Shown here: piece by piece, positions 17,247-25,036 of the stretch
Layout of the letters: each line of letters opens with the position of its first letter
How positions within the stretch are numbered: the stretch's first letter is position 1
Source: an uncultured Eubacterium sp.
Lineage (GTDB): Bacteria > Bacillota > Clostridia > Lachnospirales > Lachnospiraceae
DNA length: 44,918 nucleotides
Assembly (NCBI GenBank): GCA_934322085.1
Contig: CAKRGF010000022.1
Coordinates: forward strand, 1-44,918
Reading direction: 5' to 3'
Notes under the pieces: model-generated
Told to the model about the DNA's origin: nothing
The model's database searches: none
What the model saw: only the letters and a program-made list of their open reading frames with translations
Position numbers and translations under genes: made by a program

Positions 17247-17275
17247 TTGAAAAAGTAAGATAATTATCTTATATT
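17247..17275 (+). promoter_or_regulatory. AraC-gene promoter with palindrome in the spacer
   Basis: TTGAAA (17247-17252) and TATATT (17270-17275) are separated by 17 bases. A perfect 16-bp palindrome, TAAGATAATTATCTTA (17256-17271), fills the spacer of this divergent intergenic region. It could be an operator controlling the AraC gene, the GH127 gene or both. Confidence 0.65.
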
Positions 17276-17326
17276 ATATATTAACAGCATATTAATCATA
17301 AAATCAAGCAGGGAGAGCGTTAAAAA

Positions 17327-18142
17327 ATGAAAGATATTAGAATATCAACGGCAGCGCAGGTGCAATATAAATTCAATGGGTTCTTTGAGGCAGGTTCGCC
17401 GGATTGGATTCATATGTCGCGCGAACTAATGGAAAATGAATTAATCATAGTAACAAACGGAACACTTTCCATTGCAGACGAAACAAACCAGTATGTCGTA
17501 AATGAAAATGAATACTTAATTATGGAGCCGGGACAGCAGTTTGGTTTTGCCCCATCCCTCTGCACCTTCTACTGGCTTCATTTTGACTGCTTATTTTTCG
17601 GATTTAAAGACGAACCGGTTATTTTTCTTCCTAAGCAGGGGCAAATATCCTCCCCAAACCGCATCCATAACGCCTTTTTGGAACTTAATAATGCGAATTT
17701 TATTTACCACGATGAACAAACGAATAATATGTATACCATGCAGATTTTATTGGAATTGTATAATCAGTCACAGAAGAAAACACTGCTTAATCATTCCTAC
17801 CGGGATTATTTATTACAAAATATCAAAAATTACGTCAAGTGGAATCAAGCATACCACATCACCGTATCAGATATTGCAAAGCATTTGGGTTATCATCCAA
17901 AATATCTTTCTGCCCGCTTCCACAAAGAGACCGGCATGACCTTAAAACAATATCTTATTCAGGAAACAATGGAGTATGCCAAAACCGAATTAACACATAC
18001 AAACCGCAGTATTTTGTCCATTGCACTCAGCCTCGGCTTTTGTGATGGTCAAGCATTTTCCTGCGCCTTTAAAAAGCAAACCGGAATAACCCCAACGCAA
18101 TTTCGAAACAGCCACCACCCCATCACACGGAATAGTAACTAA
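17327..18142 (+). CDS. AraC-family transcriptional regulator
   Basis: A 271-residue regulator. The N-terminal cupin sensor (~20-110) has NENEYLIMEPGQQFGFAP. The C-terminal double helix-turn-helix (~170-265) has ISDIAKHLGYHPKYLSARFHKETGMTLKQYL and LSIALSLGFCDGQAFSCAFKKQTGITPTQFR, both typical of AraC/XylS proteins. Divergent from the arabinofuranosidase gene 160 bp away, so it is a natural candidate sugar-responsive activator of that gene. Its last four bases overlap the convergent maf stop, with no terminator between. Confidence 0.92.
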   Translation: MKDIRISTAAQVQYKFNGFFEAGSPDWIHMSRELMENELIIVTNGTLSIADETNQYVVNENEYLIMEPGQQFGFAPSLCTFYWLHFDCLFFGFKDEPVIFLPKQGQISSPNRIHNAFLELNNANFIYHDEQTNNMYTMQILLELYNQSQKKTLLNHSYRDYLLQNIKNYVKWNQAYHITVSDIAKHLGYHPKYLSARFHKETGMTLKQYLIQETMEYAKTELTHTNRSILSIALSLGFCDGQAFSCAFKKQTGITPTQFRNSHHPITRNSN

Positions 18143-18705
18143 TCAATTTTTTTCAATTCTTCGTACAGCCTGTGAACAGGAAGACCAACCACATTGAAGT
18201 AGTCTCCCTCAATCCCTTCAATAAACTTGCCAAACAAACCTTGAATACCATACGCCCCAGCCTTATCATATGGTTCACTGGTCGAAATATAAGCCTCGAT
18301 TTCATCTTCTGTCATTGGCGCCACATTCACCTTAGTCCCCTCAGCAAATGATGACGCAGATACCATCTCATCTGATTTCGCAATCACCGTAACACCGGTA
18401 TACACCATATGACTTTTTCCCTGTAATTTATAAATCATTTCTCTCGCTTCTTCTGTATCTGCCGGTTTTCCAAGAATTTTTCCATCAATCGAAACAACCG
18501 TATCCGCACCAATAATGATTCCTTCTTCTACCTGTCCGGCAACTGCCATCGCTTTTTGATAGGACAATTCTTTCGTCATTTCTGCCGGCTCATTTTTTGT
18601 GATTACTTCTTCAGTGTCCGATACCAGCACCTCAAAAGGAACCTCTATCATTTGAAGCAATTCTTTCCGTCTCGGAGAGCCGGACGCTAAAATCATTCGT
18701 TTCAT
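18139..18705 (-). CDS. maf: Maf-family nucleotide pyrophosphatase
   Basis: A 188-residue house-cleaning enzyme that hydrolyses non-canonical or modified nucleoside triphosphates (dTTP/UTP-type in many Maf proteins). It carries the N-terminal signature ILASGSPRRKELL, and GADTVVSIDGKILGKP with the catalytic Asp. The start at 18705 (MKRMILASGS) is used rather than the longer frame because GGAAAGGAAG precedes it and the extension runs into the purL terminator. Transcription probably comes from read-through past that terminator or from a promoter I could not identify. Confidence 0.95.
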   Translation of the reverse strand: MKRMILASGSPRRKELLQMIEVPFEVLVSDTEEVITKNEPAEMTKELSYQKAMAVAGQVEEGIIIGADTVVSIDGKILGKPADTEEAREMIYKLQGKSHMVYTGVTVIAKSDEMVSASSFAEGTKVNVAPMTEDEIEAYISTSEPYDKAGAYGIQGLFGKFIEGIEGDYFNVVGLPVHRLYEELKKID

Positions 18706-18720
18706 TTTTCTTCCTTTCCA

Positions 18721-18761
18721 AAAACAAACGCTGCTCCCCATCGTTTAGGGAACAGCGCGTT
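18721..18761 (-). terminator. Rho-independent terminator of purL
   Basis: On the minus strand, AACGC-GCTGTTCCC pairs with GGGGAGCAGCGTT around an eight-base loop and is followed by TGTTTTT. It lies 20 bases past the purL stop and just upstream of the maf start codon. Confidence 0.8.
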
Positions 18762-18779
18762 ACATACAAAATCATGCAC

Positions 18780-21700
18780 TTATGCAAAATATTTTACACC
18801 GCTCTTGAAAATCTTCTGATCCTGATCGCCATAAATATTTACGGCAACACCATCACCGCGGCGCTCGGAATGTGCCATCTTACCAAGAACGCGTCCATCC
18901 GGACTGGTAATACCTTCAATTGCACAATAAGAACCATTCGGGTTAAAGTCTTCATCCATGGTTGGATTTCCATCAATATCTACATACTGTGTTGCAACCT
19001 GGCCGTTTGCAAACAATTTCTGAATCCACTCATCACTTGCCACAAAACGTCCCTCACCATGAGAAGCCGGAATCGAATATACACCGCCAAGTTCTGCTTC
19101 CTGAAGCCATGGCGATTTATTCGTAACCACTTTTGTATAAACTGTCTTTGACACGTGACGTCCAATACTGTTTGTCGTCAATGTCGGTGAGTCCGAAAGC
19201 TGTGTCGTAATCTTACCGTAAGGAACCAGACCAAGTTTAATCAACGCCTGGAATCCGTTACAAATACCAAGTACCAAACCGTCTCTCTTATCTAACAGTT
19301 CATGAACGGCATCTTTAATCTTTTCATTACGGAAAATGGAGGTAATGAATTTTGCCGAACCATCCGGCTCATCACCGGCACTAAATCCGCCGGCAAACAT
19401 CAAAATCTGGGACTCACGGATTGCCTTTTCAAAAGCATCCACACTGTCCGTAATATTCTGCTCCGTCATATTTTTAAATACAATGCTCTTTGTATCAGCA
19501 CCTGCTGCCCGGAACGAAAGAGCAGTATCATACTCACAGTTTGTTCCCGGGAATACCGGAATAAATACGGAAGGTTTTGCTACTTTATGTTTACATACAT
19601 AAATGTCTTTTGTATCATAAAGTCCGGTCTTGATTTCTTTGTCTTCCACGCCGGAACGGGTAGGGAATACTTTTTCCAAAGTACCACTCCAAGCCGAAAG
19701 TGCTTCCTCCATGGAAATCACTTCATCATCGCACTCAAACTGTGGTTTATCCAATGTCTTACCAATCTTATCATAAGAAACACCGGCAGCATCCAAAACA
19801 GCCAAATCTTCTTCGGCAATCTCTGCTACAATTTCACCATAACCCGGTGTAAAGAAATATTCTTTTGGTTTATGTTTGCAGAATTTAGCACCAATCTTAT
19901 TACCAAACGCCATCTTCGCAACAGCATCGGCAACACCATTGCCATCAACTGCCTGTGCCGAACGAATCACACCATCACGCATCAGTTTCGTAATCTTCTC
20001 ATACTGACTCATAATAAATGCAAAATCTGGAAGGTCATACTCATCCTTCTGAATTGTGAATTTCACAAGACGGCTTCCTGCTTTTTTCAGTTCGTTTGTT
20101 ACAACATCCGAAATCTCAGCCACATCAACGGCAAAGGAACAAAGGGTAGGCGGTACATCAATATCGTTAAAGGTACCGGACATACTATCTTTACCACCAA
20201 TGGATGGAAGACCAAGTTTAATCTGTGCATCATATGCACCTAACAAAGCTGCCATCGGCTCGCCCCAGCGTTTTGCATCTTCTGTCATACGTTTGAAGTA
20301 TTCCTGGAATGTAAAACGGATTTTATGGAAATCACCACCGGCTGACACAATCTTAGCAACCGAAGTAAGCACTGCATATTCCGCTCCATGATATGGGCTC
20401 CAGCTCATCAAATACGGATCCATGCCATAACTCATCATCGTAACCGTATCACATTTGCCATCAAGTACCGGAAGTTTAGCAATCATAGTCTGAGTTGGTG
20501 TCAACTGGTATTTACCACCATATGGCATATTGACTGTGCAGGCACCAATGGAACTGTCAAACATTTCCACAAGACCTTTCTTTGAACATGCATTTAAACT
20601 GCTAAGTTTTTTCAAGAAAGCATCTTTGAAACTGTCTACTTTTTCTGTCTTTGTCAAATAATTATCTGTTTTTTTCGGGCTTTCGACAACAACGTCTGTC
20701 TCCTGATGAGCACCGTTAGTATCTAAGAAAGCACGAGAAATATTTACAATCTCTTTACCACGCCATTTCAACACAAGGCGAGGAGATTTTGTAACAGTCG
20801 CTACGCAGACTGCCTCTAAGTTTTCTTCTTCTGCATAGGCAAGCATCTTGTCAACATCTTTCGGGTCAACAACGATTGCCATACGTTCCTGAGACTCAGA
20901 AATAGCAAGTTCTGTTCCGTCAAGACCGGCATATTTCTTTGGCACCTTGTCCAAATCTACGGTCAAACCATCCGCAAGCTCACCAATCGCTACGGAAACA
21001 CCACCAGCACCAAAGTCATTACATTTCTTAATCAGACGGCTCACTTCTTCGCGGCGGAAAAGTCTCTGAATCTTACGCTCAGTCGGCGCATTACCTTTCT
21101 GCACCTCTGCACCACAGGTATCAATCGATGCCGTGTTATGTGCTTTTGAAGAACCGGTTGCACCACCACAGCCATCACGGCCGGTACGGCCGCCAAGAAG
21201 AATAATGATGTCATCCGGATCAGAGTTCTCACGAATTACATTTTTTCTTGGAGCAGCACCCATAACGGCACCAATCTCCAAACGTTTTGCAACATAATTT
21301 GGATGATATACTTCATCCACAAGTCCAGTTGCCAGACCAATCTGGTTACCATATGAACTGTAACCTTTGGCAGCTCCTGTCACAATCTTACGCTGGGAAA
21401 GCTTTCCTTCCATCGTCTCTTTCTGAGATTTTGTCGGGTCAGCCGCGCCCGTCACGCGCATTGCCTGATAAACATAGCCGCGTCCTGACAATGGATCACG
21501 AATTGCACCGCCAAGACAAGTAGCAGCTCCACCAAATGGCTCAATTTCTGTTGGGTGGTTATGTGTTTCATTTTTAAAGAATACAAGCCACTCTTCTGTT
21601 TCCGGACCATTTCCATGATCGATTTCAACTGGTACAACAATCGAGCAGGCATTAATCTCGTCCGACACTTCCATGTCTTCCAATTTACCTTCTGCACGAA

Positions 21701-22556
21701 GTTTCTTCATACCAAGAAGTGCGATATCCATCAGCGAAACAAATTTGTCATCTCTGCCCTGATACATTTCATCATGTGCTTTTTTGTATTCATTGTATGT
21801 CTTTTCAACAGGTGCTTTGTAATCACCATCTTCAAACGTTACATTTTTTAACTCTGTGAGGAATGTCGTATGACGGCAGTGATCCGACCAGTATGTATCC
21901 AGCACACGAATTTCGGTCATTGACGGGTCTCTTTTTTCTTCTCCATGAAAATAATTCTGGATGTGAAGAAAATCTTTAAATGTCATTGCCAGACCAAGTG
22001 AATCGTACAATGCCTTTAACTCATCTTCCGGCATATCCTTAAAGCCATCAAAAATCTTAACATCTGCCGGCTCCTCAAAAGCAGTTACCAAAGTTTCCGG
22101 AACTACTTCATCTGTTTCACGGGAATCCACCGGGTTAATACAATACGATTTGATACGTGCTAATTCATCCTCGGAAATATCACCGGATAACACATATGTT
22201 GTCGCAGATCGGATAATCGGCTCTTCTTTTTCATTTAACAGTTTCACACACTGCTCTGCCGAATCGGCACGCTGGTCGAACTGTCCCGGTAAATATTCCA
22301 CAGAGAACACTTTGTCATTCTCTTTTTTCGGGAAACTTCCCTCATAAATATCATCTACCGGTGGTTCTGAAAACACTGTAACAAGTGCTTTTTTGTATAC
22401 ATCTTCGGAAATTGATTCCACATCATAACGAATCAACACACGTACTTCACTCAGTGTATCAATTCCAAGATAACTCTTAAGCTCCTGTTTCAACTCCTTT
22501 GCCGCTACGGCATAAGGTTCTTTCTTTTCAACATAAATCCGTTTTACGTCTGCCAT
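18780..22556 (-). CDS. purL: Phosphoribosylformylglycinamidine synthase, single chain
   Basis: Catalyses the fourth step of purine synthesis, FGAR plus glutamine and ATP to FGAM. It is a fused large form of 1258 residues with the glutaminase domain attached. Visible motifs are SDHCRHTTF, FKNETHNHPTEIEPFGGAATCLGGAIRDPLSGRG and GGKDSMSGTF. The C-terminal class I amidotransferase has the nucleophile in LGICNGFQALIKLGL (near residue 1097) and PASHGEGRF. The start at 22556 (MADVKRIYVEKK) follows GGAGG. It lies only 42 bases after the PrsA-like gene, so it may share that transcript; no other pur genes are nearby. Confidence 0.96.
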   Translation of the reverse strand: MADVKRIYVEKKEPYAVAAKELKQELKSYLGIDTLSEVRVLIRYDVESISEDVYKKALVTVFSEPPVDDIYEGSFPKKENDKVFSVEYLPGQFDQRADSAEQCVKLLNEKEEPIIRSATTYVLSGDISEDELARIKSYCINPVDSRETDEVVPETLVTAFEEPADVKIFDGFKDMPEDELKALYDSLGLAMTFKDFLHIQNYFHGEEKRDPSMTEIRVLDTYWSDHCRHTTFLTELKNVTFEDGDYKAPVEKTYNEYKKAHDEMYQGRDDKFVSLMDIALLGMKKLRAEGKLEDMEVSDEINACSIVVPVEIDHGNGPETEEWLVFFKNETHNHPTEIEPFGGAATCLGGAIRDPLSGRGYVYQAMRVTGAADPTKSQKETMEGKLSQRKIVTGAAKGYSSYGNQIGLATGLVDEVYHPNYVAKRLEIGAVMGAAPRKNVIRENSDPDDIIILLGGRTGRDGCGGATGSSKAHNTASIDTCGAEVQKGNAPTERKIQRLFRREEVSRLIKKCNDFGAGGVSVAIGELADGLTVDLDKVPKKYAGLDGTELAISESQERMAIVVDPKDVDKMLAYAEEENLEAVCVATVTKSPRLVLKWRGKEIVNISRAFLDTNGAHQETDVVVESPKKTDNYLTKTEKVDSFKDAFLKKLSSLNACSKKGLVEMFDSSIGACTVNMPYGGKYQLTPTQTMIAKLPVLDGKCDTVTMMSYGMDPYLMSWSPYHGAEYAVLTSVAKIVSAGGDFHKIRFTFQEYFKRMTEDAKRWGEPMAALLGAYDAQIKLGLPSIGGKDSMSGTFNDIDVPPTLCSFAVDVAEISDVVTNELKKAGSRLVKFTIQKDEYDLPDFAFIMSQYEKITKLMRDGVIRSAQAVDGNGVADAVAKMAFGNKIGAKFCKHKPKEYFFTPGYGEIVAEIAEEDLAVLDAAGVSYDKIGKTLDKPQFECDDEVISMEEALSAWSGTLEKVFPTRSGVEDKEIKTGLYDTKDIYVCKHKVAKPSVFIPVFPGTNCEYDTALSFRAAGADTKSIVFKNMTEQNITDSVDAFEKAIRESQILMFAGGFSAGDEPDGSAKFITSIFRNEKIKDAVHELLDKRDGLVLGICNGFQALIKLGLVPYGKITTQLSDSPTLTTNSIGRHVSKTVYTKVVTNKSPWLQEAELGGVYSIPASHGEGRFVASDEWIQKLFANGQVATQYVDIDGNPTMDEDFNPNGSYCAIEGITSPDGRVLGKMAHSERRGDGVAVNIYGDQDQKIFKSGVKYFA

Positions 22557-22598
22557 GACATCCTCCATTTTCTGCTGTATTAAATGATATTAAATTAA

Positions 22599-23768
22599 TT
22601 ACTGCTGTGTAGAACTATCTGTAGTCAGATATCCAATCGTAACTCTTCCTTTCCAGTAGCTCTGTGCTGTTGCGGTGTATTCTGCTTTAATTGTGTTTTT
22701 ATAAACCGCATCAAACTGTGTATCTTCTTCCTTGGAAATAACGGTCTCGCACTGCTTGTTGTAAGCTGCCGGATCATTGTTATTTACCATTTTAATCACA
22801 TAATAAGCATCTTTTGTTTCAATCAAACCGGATACCGCACCGTTTTTCATTGCTTTTACAGTCTTACGTGCAGCATCATCTAAGAAATCTTTATCCGTTT
22901 CAATCAAATCTCTTGTTGCATAAGAAATTCCTTTGTTATTGTCATCCACTTTATCATTATCTTTATCCGTAATGACATCCTTCGTAAAATCTTTTGCCTT
23001 TACTGCCTTTTTCTGCAATGCCAGCATATCTTTTTTACCCTGGGCAAGTGTCTTTGCATCCTTATTTTTTGTCTTATTGTCACTGCCTGTCTCAGTCTTA
23101 ACAAATGTATAATACTGCAATGTATACTGACGATAAGACTTTTTATCTACCGATTTCTTTAACTTTTCTTTGTCAATCTTCAGAGTAGAAACAACGGAAT
23201 CTTTGTATTTCTCACCAAGTTTGTCTTTTTCTTTTACTGTCGTAATCGTTGCCTCATCCAAACCTTTCATTGATTTCTGGGAATCGGTCATATTCTTTCT
23301 TGCACTCTTAACATCTTCCTGAATTGTCTTTTTCTCAGCATCTGTCAATGTCAAACCTTTTTTCTGTGCGCACATATACAAAATCTCTCGTCTCTTCAAC
23401 GTCTGCATAATCTGCTTTTTGTAAAGTGTTGCATAAGTATCACCATCTTCTGTCGTATCGGACCAGTCAAAAGACATACCATACCTCTGGTACATACCTG
23501 CCATTGCTTCTGCCTGATAAATATCATACATTGCCTCTGGATAATTTACCGTATGTGTTACCGTTTTTCCATCCGCATCTTTTCCTTCTACTGTCAAAAT
23601 TGTTCTCGGACGAAGATTTACATAACATACACCACCGCCAAGTAATGCTACTAATATGATACCAACCAAAATCAATATCTTATTCTTACCTAGACCTCTG
23701 CTCTGTTTTACTACAGACCCTGTGGTATTCTCCACACCATTTTTCAAAATTTTCTTTGCGCTATTCAT
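22599..23768 (-). CDS. Membrane-anchored PrsA/SurA-like foldase
   Basis: A 389-residue extracytoplasmic chaperone/peptidyl-prolyl isomerase-like protein. After a 28-residue cytoplasmic stretch there is one transmembrane segment (~29-51, ILILVGIILVALLGGGVCYV), then a SurA-N-like helical region (~85-215). The parvulin-like part is around 260-330 (GISYATRDLIETDKDFLDDAARKTVKAMKNGAVSGLIETKDAYYVIKM). The segment 'V..L..G.VSG.I.T..AYY.IK' resembles the parvulin core, but the domain is divergent and isomerase activity is uncertain. No lipobox is seen, so it is membrane-anchored rather than a lipoprotein. It has its own promoter. Confidence 0.8.
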   Translation of the reverse strand: MNSAKKILKNGVENTTGSVVKQSRGLGKNKILILVGIILVALLGGGVCYVNLRPRTILTVEGKDADGKTVTHTVNYPEAMYDIYQAEAMAGMYQRYGMSFDWSDTTEDGDTYATLYKKQIMQTLKRREILYMCAQKKGLTLTDAEKKTIQEDVKSARKNMTDSQKSMKGLDEATITTVKEKDKLGEKYKDSVVSTLKIDKEKLKKSVDKKSYRQYTLQYYTFVKTETGSDNKTKNKDAKTLAQGKKDMLALQKKAVKAKDFTKDVITDKDNDKVDDNNKGISYATRDLIETDKDFLDDAARKTVKAMKNGAVSGLIETKDAYYVIKMVNNNDPAAYNKQCETVISKEEDTQFDAVYKNTIKAEYTATAQSYWKGRVTIGYLTTDSSTQQ

Positions 23769-23800
23769 TTTCTTTCAGCCTCCATAGATTAGTAATGCAA

Positions 23801-23863
23801 AGGGGGCAAAGAGATTTGACCCCAACATTCTTGTATTCTACCATAAAAATACAAGGTTCGCAA
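23801..23863 (-). promoter_or_regulatory. Promoter, dyad and leader hairpin of the PrsA-like gene
   Basis: On the minus strand, TTGCGA (23858-23863) and TAGAAT (23835-23840) are separated by 17 bases. An exact inverted repeat CTTGTATT/AATACAAG (23830-23837, 23848-23855) overlaps the -10. The leader then folds GGGGTCAAA against TTTGCCCCC with a four-base loop (23801-23823), about 35 bases before the start codon. Confidence 0.65.
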
Positions 23864-23892
23864 TAAGTACCACAAACATTTCACACATTCAA

Positions 23893-23929
23893 ATAAAAAA
23901 ACTGCTGACTCATTAAGATCAACAGTTTT
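23893..23929 (-). terminator. Terminator of tRNA-Leu
   Basis: On the minus strand, AAAACTGTTGA pairs with TCAGCAGTTTT and runs into TTTTTTT, starting eight bases after the tRNA end. Confidence 0.85.
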
Positions 23930-23937
23930 GTAAGAAA

Positions 23938-24021
23938 TGCAGGAGATGGGACTTGAACCCACACGATATTGCTACCACAGGCACCTGAAGCCTGCGCGTC
24001 TGCCAATTCCGCCACTCCTGC
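23938..24021 (-). tRNA. tRNA-Leu (anticodon CAG)
   Basis: An 84-nt class II tRNA with a long variable arm. The acceptor stem GCAGGAG pairs with CTCCTGC, with discriminator A. The anticodon stem CAGGC/GCCTG encloses TTCAGGT, giving CAG. The T arm has GGTTCAAGTCC. CCA is not encoded. Confidence 0.95.
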
Positions 24022-24032
24022 GAACAAATGAT

Positions 24033-24061
24033 ATATTATCAAATGTAGGGGGAAATGTCAA
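24033..24061 (-). promoter_or_regulatory. Promoter of tRNA-Leu
   Basis: On the minus strand, TTGACA (24056-24061) and TAATAT (24033-24038) are separated by 17 bases. The -35 box ends two bases from palindromic element copy B. Confidence 0.85.
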
Positions 24062-24062
24062 T

Positions 24063-24242
24063 TACTTTTTTTTACGGTTTCCGCAGAAGAGGGCTTTTTG
24101 TTTGCATTTCGTGTGCCGCTCCCGCTTAACAAAACCGCAGGGGTATCGGCGTGCAAACTACGCACGCCTGATACCCGCGGTCTTGCAGCACACTCTCTGC
24201 AAACAAAAAGCCCTCTTCTGCCGGAATCCCGAAAAAACAGTA
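24063..24242 (+). repeat. Palindromic element, copy B (structured core 24111-24193)
   Basis: A ~180-nt palindrome. Outer arm 24084-24106 is exactly complementary to 24198-24220 (23 of 23), with imperfect pairing continuing out to TAC (24063) and GTA (24242). The 83-nt core has GTGTGC/GCACAC at its base and an unpaired CGCTCCCGCTTAACAAA segment on the 5' side only. Stems CCGC/GCGG, GGGTATC/GATACCC and GGCGTGC/GCACGCC follow, with a short tip loop. The core matches copies A and C; the outer arms match neither. It abuts the tRNA-Leu promoter. The ~100 bases between this copy and copy C show no feature. Confidence 0.9.
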
Positions 24243-24343
24243 GCCTATCTAAAATCCCGCCCACAATCTTACACCAAAAAACTGGCATTTTATATCACAT
24301 ATTGTTCGTGGAGTTTCATTTTCATGTGCTTGATGCTAATCGA

Positions 24344-24503
24344 TTTGGAATTCCAGTAATTTATCCGGAAAAGTTTTGCAGGAAGTGGGTACAAATGCGC
24401 AAGTATCAGGCATGTGTATTTTACATGCCGATACTTCTGCGGATTTGTCCAAGCGGGAGCGCCCACTACCTGCAAACTTTTCGTGATAAATTACGGAACC
24501 AAA
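24344..24503 (-). repeat. Palindromic element, copy C (structured core 24385-24466)
   Basis: A ~160-nt palindrome with the core on the minus strand, facing copy B. The outer arms (24344-24384 and 24467-24503) pair over about 35 bases with a few bulges, for example TAATTTATC with GATAAATTA and TTTTGCAGG with CCTGCAAA. The 82-nt core has GTGGG/CCCAC at its base and the same one-sided CGCTCCCGCTT segment. Stems ACAAAT/ATTTGT, AAGTATC/GATACTT and GGCATGT/ACATGCC follow. Compared with copy B, GG/CC pairs are replaced by AA/TT and G-C by A-T pairs, so pairing is conserved while sequence changes. Confidence 0.9.
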
Positions 24504-24522
24504 AGGAATATCAACAAATTCT

Positions 24523-24552
24523 TTGCACAAATCCCCCACAATATGCTATACT
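24523..24552 (+). promoter_or_regulatory. Possible promoter of the small membrane protein gene
   Basis: TTGCAC and TATACT are separated by 18 bases, the latter inside TATGCTATACT. The gene start is about 53 bases further on. Confidence 0.5.
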
Positions 24553-24605
24553 AATATCAATCAATAAAAGGACCTCAGTCCCTACATATGCAGAAAGGAA
24601 AGACT

Positions 24606-24986
24606 ATGACAATCAATCCGGGAATGTTAATTTTCTGTCTGTTGGATTCATCGATTGCCTTTCTCCTTGTTTTCTTCGTATCCCGTGCGAAATTTGGGGG
24701 CGAAAAAAGTACTCTTGCCAGAGTGATTAGTGCCATCCTTGGTACACTGGTTTTTATCGCTCACTTTGGTGTGTTAATTTGGTTTAACACAGAACCTGTA
24801 ACAATTAGTACCGCCGGCAAAGCTATCGTTTATGCCGCACCAATTGTATTAAGTATTCTGATGATTATACTGACTTTACTTTCTCAGCCACCGAAAAAGA
24901 CAAGCGAAGAGGAAACAGAAGAAACCGAGAACGACACCGAAGAAACCGCAGCAGCAGAAACAAAAGAAGGAACGGCAGCCAAATAA
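24606..24986 (+). CDS. Small membrane protein, three segments and acidic tail
   Basis: I do not recognise the family. The 126-residue product has hydrophobic segments at ~7-26, 38-60 and 73-93. A hydrophilic C-terminal tail (~98-126) follows, rich in Glu and Thr (TSEEETEETENDTEETAAAETKE). The start at 24606 (MTINPGMLIF) is chosen for AAAGGAAAG just upstream. Its own promoter and a terminator that overlaps its last codons support it being a real monocistronic gene. It lies directly downstream of palindromic copies B and C. Confidence 0.75.
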   Translation: MTINPGMLIFCLLDSSIAFLLVFFVSRAKFGGEKSTLARVISAILGTLVFIAHFGVLIWFNTEPVTISTAGKAIVYAAPIVLSILMIILTLLSQPPKKTSEEETEETENDTEETAAAETKEGTAAK

Positions 24987-25010
24987 TCAGCTATGCCGTT
25001 CCTTCTTTCA
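24966..25010. terminator. Bidirectional terminator overlapping a gene end
   Basis: GAAGGAACGGCA (24966-24977) pairs exactly with TGCCGTTCCTTC (24994-25005). The left arm encodes the last residues of the plus-strand membrane protein gene. It also sits beyond the convergent minus-strand gene. Confidence 0.85.
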
Positions 25011-25036
25011 TTATTTTGTAATGATTTAAAATTATC

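Noticed and set aside
19302..20243. Plus-strand open frame of 313 codons opposite purL.
   Set aside because: Antisense to PurL coding sequence; composition typical of a complementary frame.
23937..24359. Plus-strand frame over tRNA-Leu and palindromic copy B.
   Set aside because: It spans a tRNA and a palindrome, has no ribosome site, and its start reads 'MQEMGLEPTRYCYHRHLKPARLPIPP', a typical antisense-tRNA artefact.
24063..24503. Interpretation of copies B and C as ordinary rho-independent terminators.
   Set aside because: They are far longer than terminators, share a conserved 81-83-nt core with a one-sided bulge, and lack consistent T-runs; copy B lies upstream of the tRNA rather than after a gene.
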